DNA of 64,000 bases from Nocardioides sp. Root240 (GTDB taxonomy: Bacteria > Actinomycetota > Actinomycetes > Propionibacteriales > Nocardioidaceae). The position numbers and the translations under genes were made by a program. Of this stretch, positions 23,845-32,915 are shown piece by piece (positions within the stretch are counted from its first letter, which is position 1; each line of letters begins with the position of its first letter). The notes beneath the pieces are model-generated. The model did not search any database. It had not been told where the DNA came from and worked only from the letters and a program-made list of their open reading frames with translations. The stretch covers positions 566,096 through 630,095 of the forward strand of contig NZ_LMIT01000001.1 in NCBI RefSeq assembly GCF_001428825.1, in the 5' to 3' direction.

Positions 23845-25317
23845 ATGACGTTCCCCGTTCCGACGTCGGCCCTGGGCTGGACCATCCTCGGGCTCGACAT
23901 CGTCCTGCGCTTCGTGGCGCTCGGGGTCATCCCCGGCAACCGCAAGCCGTCGACGGGCATGGCCTGGCTGCTGCTGATCATGATCGAGCCGATCATCGGC
24001 TTCTCGGTCTTCCTGCTGCTCGGACGCACCCGCCTGGGCAACCGCCGGATCACCCGCCAGAAGACGGCGATCACCGCGATCCGCGAGCGCGCCGACCGGC
24101 TGCCACTGTCCTTCGACCACGGCCGCCTGCCCGCGCCGATCGCCCGCGTCGCCCGACTCAACCACCACCTCGGCGCGCTCCCCCTGACCGGCGGCAACGA
24201 GGTGCAGCTGTGGCCCGACTACGTCGGCGTCATCGAGGAGATGGCCCGCGAGGTCGACCGCGCCCGCAGCCACGTGCACGTGGAGTTCTACATCACCGCC
24301 TGGGACGACGTGACGGACCCACTGTTCCAGGCCCTGCTGCGCGCGACGGAGCGCGGCGTCGACGTACGGCTGCTGTTCGACCACCTCGGCTCCCGCGGCC
24401 TCCCCGGCTACCGCGCGATGCTCCGGCGCCTCGGCGAGACCCGGATCGCGTGGCACCCGATGCTGCCGATCAAGCCACTCAAGGGCCGCTTCCGCCGTCC
24501 CGACCTGCGCAACCACCGCAAGATCCTCGTCGTCGACGGCAGCGTCGGCTTCACCGGCTCGCTCAACCTCACCGAGCCCGGCTACAACAAGCCGAAGAAC
24601 CACAAGCTGGGCCGCGAGTGGGTCGAGCTGATGGTGCGCCTCGAGGGCCCGGTCGTCGGCGGCCTGAACGCCGTCTTCGCCTCCGACTGGTACGTCGAGA
24701 CCGGCGAGGTCGTCGAGCTGGTCCCCGTCTTCGGCGAGCCCGACGTCCGTCCCGACGAGGTCCTCGACGTCCCCTGCCAGGTGGTCCCGAGCGGTCCCGG
24801 CCTGGTCGCGGAGAACAACCTGCGCATGTTCACCACGCTGATCTACGCCGCCACCGAGCGGATCTCGCTCACCTCGCCGTACTTCGTCCCGGACGAGTCG
24901 CTGCTGTACGCCGTCACCACTGCCGCCGAGCGCGGCGTCGACGTCGAGCTGTTCGTCAGCGAGGTGTCGGACCAGTTCATGGTCGGCCACGCGCAGGCGT
25001 CGTACTACCGCGCGCTGCTGCAGGCCGGCGTCCGGATCTACCGCTACCCGGCGCCGTACATCCTCCACGCGAAGCACTTCACGATCGACGACGACGTCGC
25101 GGTGATCGGCTCCAGCAACATGGACATGCGCTCGTTCGGCCTCAACTACGAGGTCTCGCTCATGCTGCCCGACCCCGCCGTCGTCGAGCGGTTGCGCGGC
25201 GTGCAGGACGCCTACCGCGCGATCTCCCAGGAGCTCACCCTGCCCGAGTGGGACCAGCGTCCCGCCCGCACGAAGTACGTCGACAACGTCATGCGACTGA
25301 CCGCCGCACTGCAGTAG
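23845..25317 (+). CDS. cls: cardiolipin synthase (phospholipase D family)
   Basis: A 490-residue enzyme. Two N-terminal helices (about 10-28 and 38-57) anchor it to the membrane. Two HKD motifs follow: HRKILVVDGSVGFTGSLN beginning near His224 and HAKHFTIDDDVAVIGSSN beginning near His408. Bacterial enzymes of this type join two phosphatidylglycerols, or use CDP-diacylglycerol, to make cardiolipin. The ATG at 23845 lies just after the MITE-like element, so its promoter may be inside or overlap that element. Confidence 0.9.
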   Translation: MTFPVPTSALGWTILGLDIVLRFVALGVIPGNRKPSTGMAWLLLIMIEPIIGFSVFLLLGRTRLGNRRITRQKTAITAIRERADRLPLSFDHGRLPAPIARVARLNHHLGALPLTGGNEVQLWPDYVGVIEEMAREVDRARSHVHVEFYITAWDDVTDPLFQALLRATERGVDVRLLFDHLGSRGLPGYRAMLRRLGETRIAWHPMLPIKPLKGRFRRPDLRNHRKILVVDGSVGFTGSLNLTEPGYNKPKNHKLGREWVELMVRLEGPVVGGLNAVFASDWYVETGEVVELVPVFGEPDVRPDEVLDVPCQVVPSGPGLVAENNLRMFTTLIYAATERISLTSPYFVPDESLLYAVTTAAERGVDVELFVSEVSDQFMVGHAQASYYRALLQAGVRIYRYPAPYILHAKHFTIDDDVAVIGSSNMDMRSFGLNYEVSLMLPDPAVVERLRGVQDAYRAISQELTLPEWDQRPARTKYVDNVMRLTAALQ

Positions 25318-25513
25318 CGAACCGGCGCAACCCCTTCCAGCGGATCCGACAGTGCCGCGCGAGGGCATTTGAGACGGGCGTCCCGGAGTCCTAGTCACAA
25401 GGAACCAGCGCAGCAATTCCTTCGTTCCGACGTGTCGCCCGACCATTGCGGCCAGCCTGCCGGCTCCCCGATGCTCGAAAGGTCAAGGTCTCGGCAACCA
25501 GGGGGAGGAACGC

Positions 25514-25723
25514 ATGAGCGCCATCGAAGCGATGCAGGTCACGGAAACCGAGCGCGAACGGCCCAACGGCCCGCGGCTCTCGCCGGACCTCGAGGAGGTC
25601 ATCCTCGAGATCGCCGCCTCCGAGCGCGCGCTCGACGACCTGCTGACGCGGGCGGACCGCCTGCACGCCAGCAACATCCAGCACGACCCGCGGTCGTGCC
25701 TGGTCTGCTTCAGCAACCGCTGA
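25514..25723 (+). CDS. small soluble protein of unknown function
   Basis: A 69-residue protein with a helical middle (LEEVILEIAASERALDDLL) and a C-terminal CLVCF pair of cysteines. A GGGGGAGG box sits eight bases before the ATG, strong support that it is real. It lies antisense to the run-on tail of the frameshifted DUF222 gene, which supports the view that the tail is an artefact. I do not recognise the family. Confidence 0.65.
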   Translation: MSAIEAMQVTETERERPNGPRLSPDLEEVILEIAASERALDDLLTRADRLHASNIQHDPRSCLVCFSNR

Positions 25724-25783
25724 CCCACGATCTGTCGCGGCGGCGCTGCCCGCACCGAGTGGGGCCGGCAGCGCCGTCCCGGC

Positions 25784-27030
25784 CTATCTGCGCCGATGGA
25801 ACCGCACGTCACGGACGGGAGCCAGGTCGCCTCGTAGCGGTGGTCGTGGACCCGGTGATGGTGGTGGCTGCAGAAGCTGACCCCGTCGGCGAGGTCGGTA
25901 CGGCCGCCCTGCGCCCACGGCTGGCGGTGGTGGACCTCGCACCAGGCGGCCGGAGCGTCGCACCCCTCCGCGCGGCAGCGGTGGTCACGGAGCCGGATGG
26001 CACGCCGTTGAGCGGCGGAGAAGAGCCGGCTGCGGCGACCGAGGTCGAGGACCTCGCCCCGTGACCCCAGCACGACCGGCACGATGCCAGCGCTGCACGC
26101 CAGCCGACGAGCCTGCTCGGCAGAGATGTCGTCGACGCCGTCGGGCGTCAGGATGCCGGCCCTGGCCAGCTCCGCCTGCAGCTGGCCGAGGGTCATGGTG
26201 ACCAGCAGGGTGGTGGCGTCGCCGCCGTGGGCGGGCAGGCCCGAGGGATCGACCTGCTCGAGCAGCGTGGCCAGCGCGGCGGCGTACGCCCGGCGGCGCG
26301 GGGGCCGGGCATCCTTCGGTGCGCGGCGGCCCTCCTTCCGCGGCGAGGTCATCGCCTGCAGGTAGGCCCACAGCCGCTTGCGGATCGTGGTCGGGCAGCG
26401 CCACCAGATGTCGCTCGTGCCGTCGGGGTTGTCGCGGTAGCGCAGGGACTCCCGCTCCCGGGCCTCGCGCTCCTCGTCCTCGAGACGTCGCGCCAGCTCC
26501 TCCTCGGCGACCTCGGGTGCGACGACGTCGAGGATCCGCCGGGCGAGGCGACCGAGCTCGCGAGGGCGGAAGTCGGCGGCGTGGCCGACCAGGGTCGCCT
26601 CGGCCTCCCGGAGCACGTCGGCGCCGATCGTCGTCGGCAACGCGTCGACGCCGGCCGTGATCGCCCGGGCCTGCGCCACTGACACCGCACCGGCGCGCAT
26701 GCCGGCGGCGACGAGAGGACGTCGCTCCAGCGCCTTGGCCAGCTGGACGTCGCGGCGGACGGTCTCGGAGTCGGCGCGCGTCGCGGCAGCCACCCACGCC
26801 GCCGCGTCACGGGCGCCGGACTCCTCCCCGACCTCGTCCGCAGCCGCCAGCACCCGCAGCCGGACCTCGGCCACCTGCGCCTCCAGCCGGGCCAGCTCGA
26901 CGAGCGCCGCCTGCTTCTCCGTCGTCGTCAGGTACGTCGGCTGGGCGTCCGCCATCTCCGCCACCAGCGCACGCAGCCCTGCGACGCCCCCGAGGATCGG
27001 GTGCGGAGGGGCGAGCTGGGCGGTGGACAT
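25784..27030 (-). CDS. DUF222/HNH endonuclease (13E12-type), frameshift near its 3' end
   Basis: About 414 residues: a DUF222 helical region over the first 270 or so, and a C-terminal HNH nuclease (CRAEGCDAPAAWCEVHHRQP, then FCSHHHHRVHDHRYEATWLP). The start at 27030 has an AGGAGA box. After the bases around 25811-25815, one missing nucleotide shifts the frame. Read in the shifted frame, the end becomes DVRFHRRR and a stop at 25784, the usual ending of this family. Unshifted, the frame runs on to 25483, antisense to a gene with a strong ribosome site. A perfect LexA box lies 174 bp upstream. Confidence 0.8.
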
Positions 27031-27203
27031 GCGATCTCCTGGCGGGCGCGACAAAGTTGCTTGTCGTCCTGCAGGAGGCTCGAACTGAGCAGCGACTCCT
27101 CCGCACCTGGCTGGTGCGTGCCATGTCCTGACGAACTGGCCCTCAGGGCCCGGGACCACTCGGAGCATCCCGCCATCTGGGCTGCTCCCATCCTAGCACA
27201 GAG

Positions 27204-27219
27204 TCGAACATATGTTCGA
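27204..27219. promoter_or_regulatory. LexA (SOS) box
   Basis: TCGAACATATGTTCGA is a perfect 16-bp palindrome matching the actinobacterial LexA consensus. It lies between the DUF222/HNH gene (start 27030, minus) and the DUF6458 gene (start 27328, plus). DUF222-type genes are known SOS targets in mycobacteria, so the leftward gene is the likely target, by DNA-damage induction. Confidence 0.85.
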
Positions 27220-27327
27220 TCTCGTCCACAGGTGCGACGCCCGGCGTACCTGAGCGAGGGCGGAAGGGACCCAACCGTCCGCCGATCCGAGGGGTCTGCC
27301 GGGGCCGCCCGCGGGCACTGCACGGCC

Positions 27328-27540
27328 ATGTACATCGGACTCGGCATCGTTCTCCTCGTCCTCGGCCTCGTCTTCGCCCTGGACGTCATCACCGTCGACA
27401 TCAAGTACGTCAACGACGACGCCCTCGGCACGATCCTGATCGTCGCCGGCGTCCTCGCCATCGTGCTCTCGCTGCTGATCGCCCCGCCGTGGCGCCGCGA
27501 CCGCGTCGTGCGTGAGTACGACGAGCGCCCGCTGCGCTGA
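27328..27540 (+). CDS. DUF6458-type small membrane protein
   Basis: A 70-residue protein with two helices (about 2-20 and 33-53) joined by a short acidic loop, ITVDIKYVNDDALG, then a basic tail with RRDRVVREYDER. This is the layout of a widespread actinobacterial family of unknown function. The start is the ATG at 27328; a longer reading frame upstream is not coding. It converges with the prepilin peptidase gene, leaving a 19-base gap. Confidence 0.75.
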   Translation: MYIGLGIVLLVLGLVFALDVITVDIKYVNDDALGTILIVAGVLAIVLSLLIAPPWRRDRVVREYDERPLR

Positions 27541-27559
27541 CCCAGCGGCGGGGCCGGCG

Positions 27560-28360
27560 TCAGTACCCGATCAGGTCGAGGTAGTAGTCGCCGAGCCCCG
27601 CTGCTCCCAGGATCGCCGCCCACGCGCCGAGGATCATGAACGGCCCGAACGGCACCGCCGTCTTGCGCCCGGCCTTCCCGCTCACCATGAGCATGACGCC
27701 GGCGACGGCCCCCAGCAGGAATCCCATGAAGGCGCCCACCAGGAGCGTCCCCCACGTCAGGTACGCCGTCATCGCGCCGACGATCCCCGCCAGCTTCACG
27801 TCCCCGAAGCCCATCCCCCCCGGCGCCGCGAACCAGACGATGAAGAAGAACGCGAACAGGATGGCCCCACCGATCGCCGCCCGTACCAGCGCCTCACCGT
27901 CCCCGTCGACGAGCAGCAACGCCGCCAGCACCGGGTACGACGGCAGCACGATCACGTCCGGCAGCCGCTTCACGTCGAGGTCGATCAGCGCGAGCGCGAT
28001 CCCGATCCCGGCGAACGCGAGGTAGGCCGGCAGCAGCCGCAACCCGTCCTCGTCCGCCCCGAACCGCAACGCCACCAGCGCGAAGGCGACACCCGTCCCC
28101 GCCTCGACCAGCGGGTACCGCGCACTGATCGGCTCCCCGCAGTCGAAGCACTTCCCCCGCAGCACCAGCCACCCCAGCACGGGGACGTTGTGCCGGTTGC
28201 GGATCGCGTGCCCGCACTTCGGGCACGCCGACGGCGGGTGCACGATCGACTCCCCCGCCGGCACCCGGTGCACGACGACGTTCAGGAACGACCCGATGTT
28301 CAGCCCGAGAAGGCCGGCGAAGACCGGGACGAGGACGTCGAGGATATGTTGCTCGGTCAG
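27560..28360 (-). CDS. pilD: prepilin peptidase (A24 family), probable CTG start
   Basis: About 266 residues if started at the CTG at 28360, which forms a CTGA overlap with the upstream stop. The first 25 or so residues then include the expected helix and GSFLNVVVHRVP motif. A zinc site follows, CPKC and CFDC, and the two catalytic Asp regions are ALIDLDVKRLPD and GMGFGDVKLAG. It cleaves and N-methylates type IV prepilins in the membrane. The next usual start, GTG at 28273, would lose the conserved first helix. No ATG, GTG or TTG lies in frame between 28273 and the stop of the upstream gene. Confidence 0.85.
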   Translation of the reverse strand: MTEQHILDVLVPVFAGLLGLNIGSFLNVVVHRVPAGESIVHPPSACPKCGHAIRNRHNVPVLGWLVLRGKCFDCGEPISARYPLVEAGTGVAFALVALRFGADEDGLRLLPAYLAFAGIGIALALIDLDVKRLPDVIVLPSYPVLAALLLVDGDGEALVRAAIGGAILFAFFFIVWFAAPGGMGFGDVKLAGIVGAMTAYLTWGTLLVGAFMGFLLGAVAGVMLMVSGKAGRKTAVPFGPFMILGAWAAILGAAGLGDYYLDLIGY

Positions 28361-30588
28361 CGCGTATGACTCCAGCTCATCGGGGTGACTTGACGATTCG
28401 GCGGCCCGGGCGTGCCGCCGCTATCGAAGACCATCACCTTTGTCTTCAAAGCCAACTCTCCGCCCGACGTACAGGATGCTCCCGGGCACACATAGACGTT
28501 GAGTCTGACCAGAGTCGTCTCGAATCCGAAGCCAGGCGAATCGTCGGGAATCTCGAACACTGGTCCGGTGAACAGCGGGTTGCCCGTGTTGACGTCGAAG
28601 CGCAGTGACCGCACGATGACACCGAACTTGGCTACCTCCGCACTGAAGTTGCTCAGCGTGATGTCCATGTGGCCGTACGGGGCGTATGTCGTGCCGTGGA
28701 GATACATGTTGATCTTGTTGTTGCCGGAGTTGTCGGTCCACAGGAGCGGGGTGGACGTACCCCCCGTCTCGATGTTGGTTCCCTGCTCGCCGCGCAGTAC
28801 GGGGACGTAGTACGTCAGGTCGAGGGACAACGAATCCAGGGTGACCGCGTTGTTGCCGTTCGACGTCACTTTCACCGCGTACGTGACCTTTGCTCCGGAG
28901 AAGCCGTAGTCGTGGACCTGCCGTTGCAGGTTCTGGAACTCAGTCGCGTTGGTGGCGAGGTCGACGGTGTCGACGCCGCTGGTGGTATTGCGAAGCGGCA
29001 CGGTGAACGCGCCAGTCGCCGTTGGCGCACCATTCACTTGGAAGGCCGCCGTGCTCTGGTTGCCGACGTCCTTGTGCTTCACCCTCAACTTCGCGCCCGT
29101 GAGGATCGCCCCCGCTGGAACGGCCGTCGCCGGAGCAAACCCGGGCACCGTGATCGTCCCATTTTTGGTACCGGACCCCGTGGTCGTCCACGTTGCTTCC
29201 AGGCCGTTGTCGGCTGAGACGGCGGCGGCAGTTGCGTTCGTCCAAGTCCCCTGCGGCTGCGTCGTTGTCACGGCGCCGCTCGGAATCAGACCGTTTGCGG
29301 GCGCAGATGAGGGCGTGTTACCGGTCTTGAGGCCGTACAACTCGATCGGCGGTCGATCGACGTGATACGTCGCGCACAGCTCCATCCGCGCTCCACGGCT
29401 CGATCCGCCGTTGAGGTACAGCCTGCTGTTGCCGCCGAAGACGAACTGGACACCCTGTGCATTCACGTTGGTGATCGGGCTCTGGCAGTTGCCAGGAATC
29501 AGCCCTCCTTGGTTCGGCGCAACCGCGGGCAGTGACGAGGGAGGCCGCGCGAGAATGGCGCCTGTGGTTGGGTTCGTCGGCGTGCCGCCAAGGACATCCA
29601 AGCCAGAAGGAATCGACCACTGATTGGTGATTCCTGGATAGACGCTGTCAGGGCAGACGTTCGAGCACGTTTCGTCGTGGAAGTCGAAGTAGTAGTTGCC
29701 GGGCTTGAACCAGACAACGGGGCAGATGTTCATCGCCGCGTTCATGTCGGCAGCGCTGTCGTAGTAGCCCTCGGTGAAGACAGCCAGGTTGTCGTCGGAC
29801 GTGGTAGCCGTGGACGGCGACAGCCCGTCAGTGCATGACGTCGGAGGCTTCTTGAGGGCCGGCGGCGAGCTACCGAGCTCGTGGTTGTAGTTCGGGTCGC
29901 TGGTGGGCGCCGGAGCCGGCGGGGCGTCAGCACACCGCTTGACCGAAGGCGCCACCACCGTGGCAGCAGAGCAGGTCCCCGTTGCCTTGACATCGCCCGC
30001 GTCCAGGTTGACCGAGCCCGTGATGGTGCCGTTCGCGAACACGCCGCCGTGCACCTTGAGCGGCTGGGCCGCTGTGAGGGTCCCGCCTGTCTTGGCAATT
30101 CGATCCCCGAGAGTCACGATCGCGTAGCCGGGTTTGTTGCTGCCGTTGATCGGGACCGCAGTGCCCTGTTCCCCAGTGTCAGAGTCGATCTCGCAAACGA
30201 CGCGAGCAGACATCTCTTGCTGCGTCTCGTTTCCGACTTTCGGAATGAGGCCATTCAGGTACAACGTGTTCTTGGCGGTGGTGGGGACACCCGTGTCGTA
30301 GCCGAAGCAACCTGTGCCAGGGGCATTCGTGAAGTAGGAGGGGTTGGTTCCGTTGCCGGAGTTGTAGCCGGTGCGTAGGGCGTTGATGGCCACTTGGGCA
30401 GCGCCGTCGGCCGCATAGGACGAGCGCGCGACGTCCCGCAAAGCAACCGTGGCCCGAAGGCTGCCGTCGCCCCTTGTCAGCACCATTCCCGTAACCAGTG
30501 CAATGACGGTGACGATGAGGATGGCGAAGATGAGCAACGCCCCCCGATCGTCGCGAAGACGTCGACGACGGATCCTGATGCGGGTCAT
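28357..30588 (-). CDS. large PilX-like pilus-associated protein
   Basis: A 743-residue protein. The N-terminus RDDRGALLIFAILIVTVIAL resembles the hydrophobic start of PilX/GspK-type minor pilins, but the position-5 Glu is missing. The rest is extracellular in style: Asn/Gly/Thr-rich, with several Cys pairs, no further helices and no tandem repeats. Such proteins cap or decorate the pilus tip. Base composition is lower in GC than in the flanking genes. The ATG at 30588 overlaps the preceding stop (ATGA). The adhesin role is inferred from size and position. Confidence 0.72.
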   Translation of the reverse strand: MTRIRIRRRRLRDDRGALLIFAILIVTVIALVTGMVLTRGDGSLRATVALRDVARSSYAADGAAQVAINALRTGYNSGNGTNPSYFTNAPGTGCFGYDTGVPTTAKNTLYLNGLIPKVGNETQQEMSARVVCEIDSDTGEQGTAVPINGSNKPGYAIVTLGDRIAKTGGTLTAAQPLKVHGGVFANGTITGSVNLDAGDVKATGTCSAATVVAPSVKRCADAPPAPAPTSDPNYNHELGSSPPALKKPPTSCTDGLSPSTATTSDDNLAVFTEGYYDSAADMNAAMNICPVVWFKPGNYYFDFHDETCSNVCPDSVYPGITNQWSIPSGLDVLGGTPTNPTTGAILARPPSSLPAVAPNQGGLIPGNCQSPITNVNAQGVQFVFGGNSRLYLNGGSSRGARMELCATYHVDRPPIELYGLKTGNTPSSAPANGLIPSGAVTTTQPQGTWTNATAAAVSADNGLEATWTTTGSGTKNGTITVPGFAPATAVPAGAILTGAKLRVKHKDVGNQSTAAFQVNGAPTATGAFTVPLRNTTSGVDTVDLATNATEFQNLQRQVHDYGFSGAKVTYAVKVTSNGNNAVTLDSLSLDLTYYVPVLRGEQGTNIETGGTSTPLLWTDNSGNNKINMYLHGTTYAPYGHMDITLSNFSAEVAKFGVIVRSLRFDVNTGNPLFTGPVFEIPDDSPGFGFETTLVRLNVYVCPGASCTSGGELALKTKVMVFDSGGTPGPPNRQVTPMSWSHTR

Positions 30589-31217
30589 GATTGTCTCCGT
30601 TCGCCCGAGAGCGTGGCGGTGTAGGCGACGGTGCGGTTTCCTTCTTGGTCGAGAATCGAGAGAGGGAGATTCACGACTGTAGGGACGTTGTTTCCGGTGC
30701 CGCTGCAGGCGACGTCGCAGGTAGCGACTTGCACCATACTGAGATTGTGAGCGACCTCGACCTTGGAGTCGACTGTCGTTCCCGTGCACCGGACCCGAAC
30801 CAGTTCGTAGGGAGCCGACGCGCCAGTTGCCACGTAGCTCACGGTGACTATCTCCCCCACGTTCGTCGAGACGTCCGACGTGTATTCCGTCCATGCCAGA
30901 GTGACCAAGGTGGTTCCGGTCGGCAAGGTGCATCCTGGAGAGACGTTGACGGACTGCGCAAGGGGAAAGGTCTTCGTGGCGGTGTTGTACGCGGACCGCA
31001 CCCCGATGCTGGCAACGTCACGCTGCCAGTAGGCAGCAGCGAACTGGACATCGTTGGATTCGGTCATCCGTGACTCGGCATCCACAGTCGTCCTGAAATA
31101 GCTGATCAGTACGCCCGTCAGCGCAACCAGGATGACGCTCATGATGGCGATGACGATGACCACCTCGGGGAGGGTGAACCCCCCGTCTTCGTTGCGTTCA
31201 GGCGCCTTGCTGGTCAT
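30585..31217 (-). CDS. minor prepilin, PilW-like
   Basis: About 210 residues. The prepilin motif GGFTLPEVVIVIAIMSVILV has Gly-Phe at the cleavage site and the position-5 Glu. The globular part has four or five Cys and an outer-surface look. The start at 31217 gives an ATGA overlap with the upstream prepilin gene; the ATG at 31223 and the TTG at 31241 are alternatives. In type IV pili, PilW/PilV/PilX proteins prime assembly at the tip. Confidence 0.8.
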   Translation of the reverse strand: MTSKAPERNEDGGFTLPEVVIVIAIMSVILVALTGVLISYFRTTVDAESRMTESNDVQFAAAYWQRDVASIGVRSAYNTATKTFPLAQSVNVSPGCTLPTGTTLVTLAWTEYTSDVSTNVGEIVTVSYVATGASAPYELVRVRCTGTTVDSKVEVAHNLSMVQVATCDVACSGTGNNVPTVVNLPLSILDQEGNRTVAYTATLSGERRQS

Positions 31218-31708
31218 GGACATGAGGTCCCCGTCCCGCAAGCCTTTCGCACCACGATCGTCAGCTTCTCAGTGACGCTCCCGCCCTTGCGAGGCACGGT
31301 GAGTGCCAGAGTGATTCTCTGAACTCCCTTGTCGCCACACGGCGCGGTCGACGCCGCAGCACCGCCACCCGTCAACGGCGTCGCGGCAGAGTGGGTGGGC
31401 GTGTAGTTTCCGGGGAGCGACGAGAGCTGTCCCAGAACAGCGGGAACGTTGTAGGCATTCGGCCCGGCGCAGTTGACGTAGTGACCGGTCGTGTTCAGGT
31501 ACGCCTCGATCGCCTCCGCATAGCTACGGACGTAGGCCCCGCCTGTGGACTGTTTGCGATGAATGTCCGACGACTTCAGGCTGAGCTGCAAGCCGGCCAG
31601 CACCGCCACCCCGGCGATGCTGAGAATCGTGATCGACACCAGGACCTCGATGAGAGTGAACCCAGAGTCTGATCGGATCGACGCGCGGCGACGCGTCAGC
31701 GGTTGCAT
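31214..31708 (-). CDS. minor prepilin, PilV-like
   Basis: A 164-residue prepilin. A basic leader ends at SGFTLIEVLVSITILSIAGV, the class III signal cleaved by the A24 peptidase encoded at 27560. The globular domain has three Cys and a Gly/Ala/Thr-rich loop. The ATG overlaps the stop of the PilC gene (TGATG type, shared base 31708). The assignment to V rather than another minor pilin rests on gene order and size. Confidence 0.8.
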   Translation of the reverse strand: MQPLTRRRASIRSDSGFTLIEVLVSITILSIAGVAVLAGLQLSLKSSDIHRKQSTGGAYVRSYAEAIEAYLNTTGHYVNCAGPNAYNVPAVLGQLSSLPGNYTPTHSAATPLTGGGAAASTAPCGDKGVQRITLALTVPRKGGSVTEKLTIVVRKACGTGTSCP

Positions 31709-32913
31709 CAGATCTCCACCTGCGCATAGATGCCGTACATCGCCGATACGAGGGCGATCGCGACGAAGCCCACGATGCCGCCCATCACCATGATGACGAT
31801 CGGCTCGAACAGGGACGTGAGCTTCGCGATCTTGTAGTCGAGCTCGTCCTCGTAGTATTCCGCGGTCACCTCGAGCTGGGTGTCCATGGATCCGGTCTCC
31901 TCACCGACTCGCAGCATTGAGGTGGCGGTTCCCGGAAACAGCTCGGTCCGCGCAAGCGGCCCCGCAAGCCCTTGTCCCTCGAGCATCTGCTCGGTGACCC
32001 CGTTGAGCCTCTTGATGAAGACGCGATTCTTGAGGGAGTCAGTCGCCACGCGGATCGCCTCGGGGAGGTTGACGCCGGCGCTCACCATCGAGGCCATGAC
32101 GCGGCAGAAGCGTTCGACCAACGCGTACTGGATCGTCGTGCCGAGAACCGGAACCTTGAGCAGGAAGGCGTCTCGCGCATATTTACCCCGCTCGAAGCGG
32201 AGGATGAGCCAGCTCAGCAGAGCCCCCGCTGCGACACCACCGAGGATCGCCCACCACCAGTTGCCGATGAACTCAGAAGTGTCGAGCATGAACCGGGTCG
32301 GCCACGGCAGGTCGGCATCGAGATCCGCGAAGAAGTCCTCGAACTTCGGCAGGACGTAGAGCGCAAGCACGAGCACCGTGACCACTGAAAGGCCTGCGAC
32401 GGCAATCGGGTACATGGCAGCCGACTTGATCTTGCGCCGCGCGTCGAGGTCGCGCTGGATGTAGATCGCCAAGCGTGAGAGAACCATGTCGAGCTCACCC
32501 GTCAGCTCCGCCGAGCGAACGATGCCCCGGTAGAACTCGGGGAACACCCTGGGATACCTCTCGAGGGTGTCGGAGAAGCGCTCGCCCGTGCGGAGGCCGT
32601 CCTCGATGTCGTGCATCATCCGGCGCACCGACGAGTTGTCGCTCTCGGCACCGATGGCATGCACGGCGTCGAGGATCGGCAGACCGGCTCGAAGGAACGC
32701 AGCGATCTGACGCGACAGGTGCATGACCTGCTCGCGCTTGATCCGAGGTCCCGAGATCTCGTATTGCAGGATGTTCTTCTTCTCCGTGACCCGGAGGTCG
32801 CGATAGTCCCGCTCGTAGAGGGCGACCTCGGCATCCCCACGGCTCGGAGCCTTCTGGGTGCCCTTGACCCGGTCACCAGCGAGGTCGACGCCGACGTAGG
32901 CGAACTTGGGCAT
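31708..32913 (-). CDS. pilC: type IV pilus inner-membrane platform protein PilC
   Basis: A 401-residue protein with two GspF/PilC domains, at about 70-190 and 270-395. Signature pieces are LSRQIAAFLRAGLPILDAVH and MASMVSAGVNLPEAIRVA, and three helices lie at about 168-190, 220-240 and 370-395. It is the membrane platform on which the PilB and PilT motors act. It starts at the ATG at 32913, two bases after the PilB gene's stop. Confidence 0.88.
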   Translation of the reverse strand: MPKFAYVGVDLAGDRVKGTQKAPSRGDAEVALYERDYRDLRVTEKKNILQYEISGPRIKREQVMHLSRQIAAFLRAGLPILDAVHAIGAESDNSSVRRMMHDIEDGLRTGERFSDTLERYPRVFPEFYRGIVRSAELTGELDMVLSRLAIYIQRDLDARRKIKSAAMYPIAVAGLSVVTVLVLALYVLPKFEDFFADLDADLPWPTRFMLDTSEFIGNWWWAILGGVAAGALLSWLILRFERGKYARDAFLLKVPVLGTTIQYALVERFCRVMASMVSAGVNLPEAIRVATDSLKNRVFIKRLNGVTEQMLEGQGLAGPLARTELFPGTATSMLRVGEETGSMDTQLEVTAEYYEDELDYKIAKLTSLFEPIVIMVMGGIVGFVAIALVSAMYGIYAQVEI

Positions 32914-32915
32914 CT

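Noticed and set aside
25483-25783. Extended C-terminus of the DUF222/HNH protein
   Set aside because: It is antisense to a small gene with a strong ribosome site, and a one-base shift restores the normal family ending at 25784.
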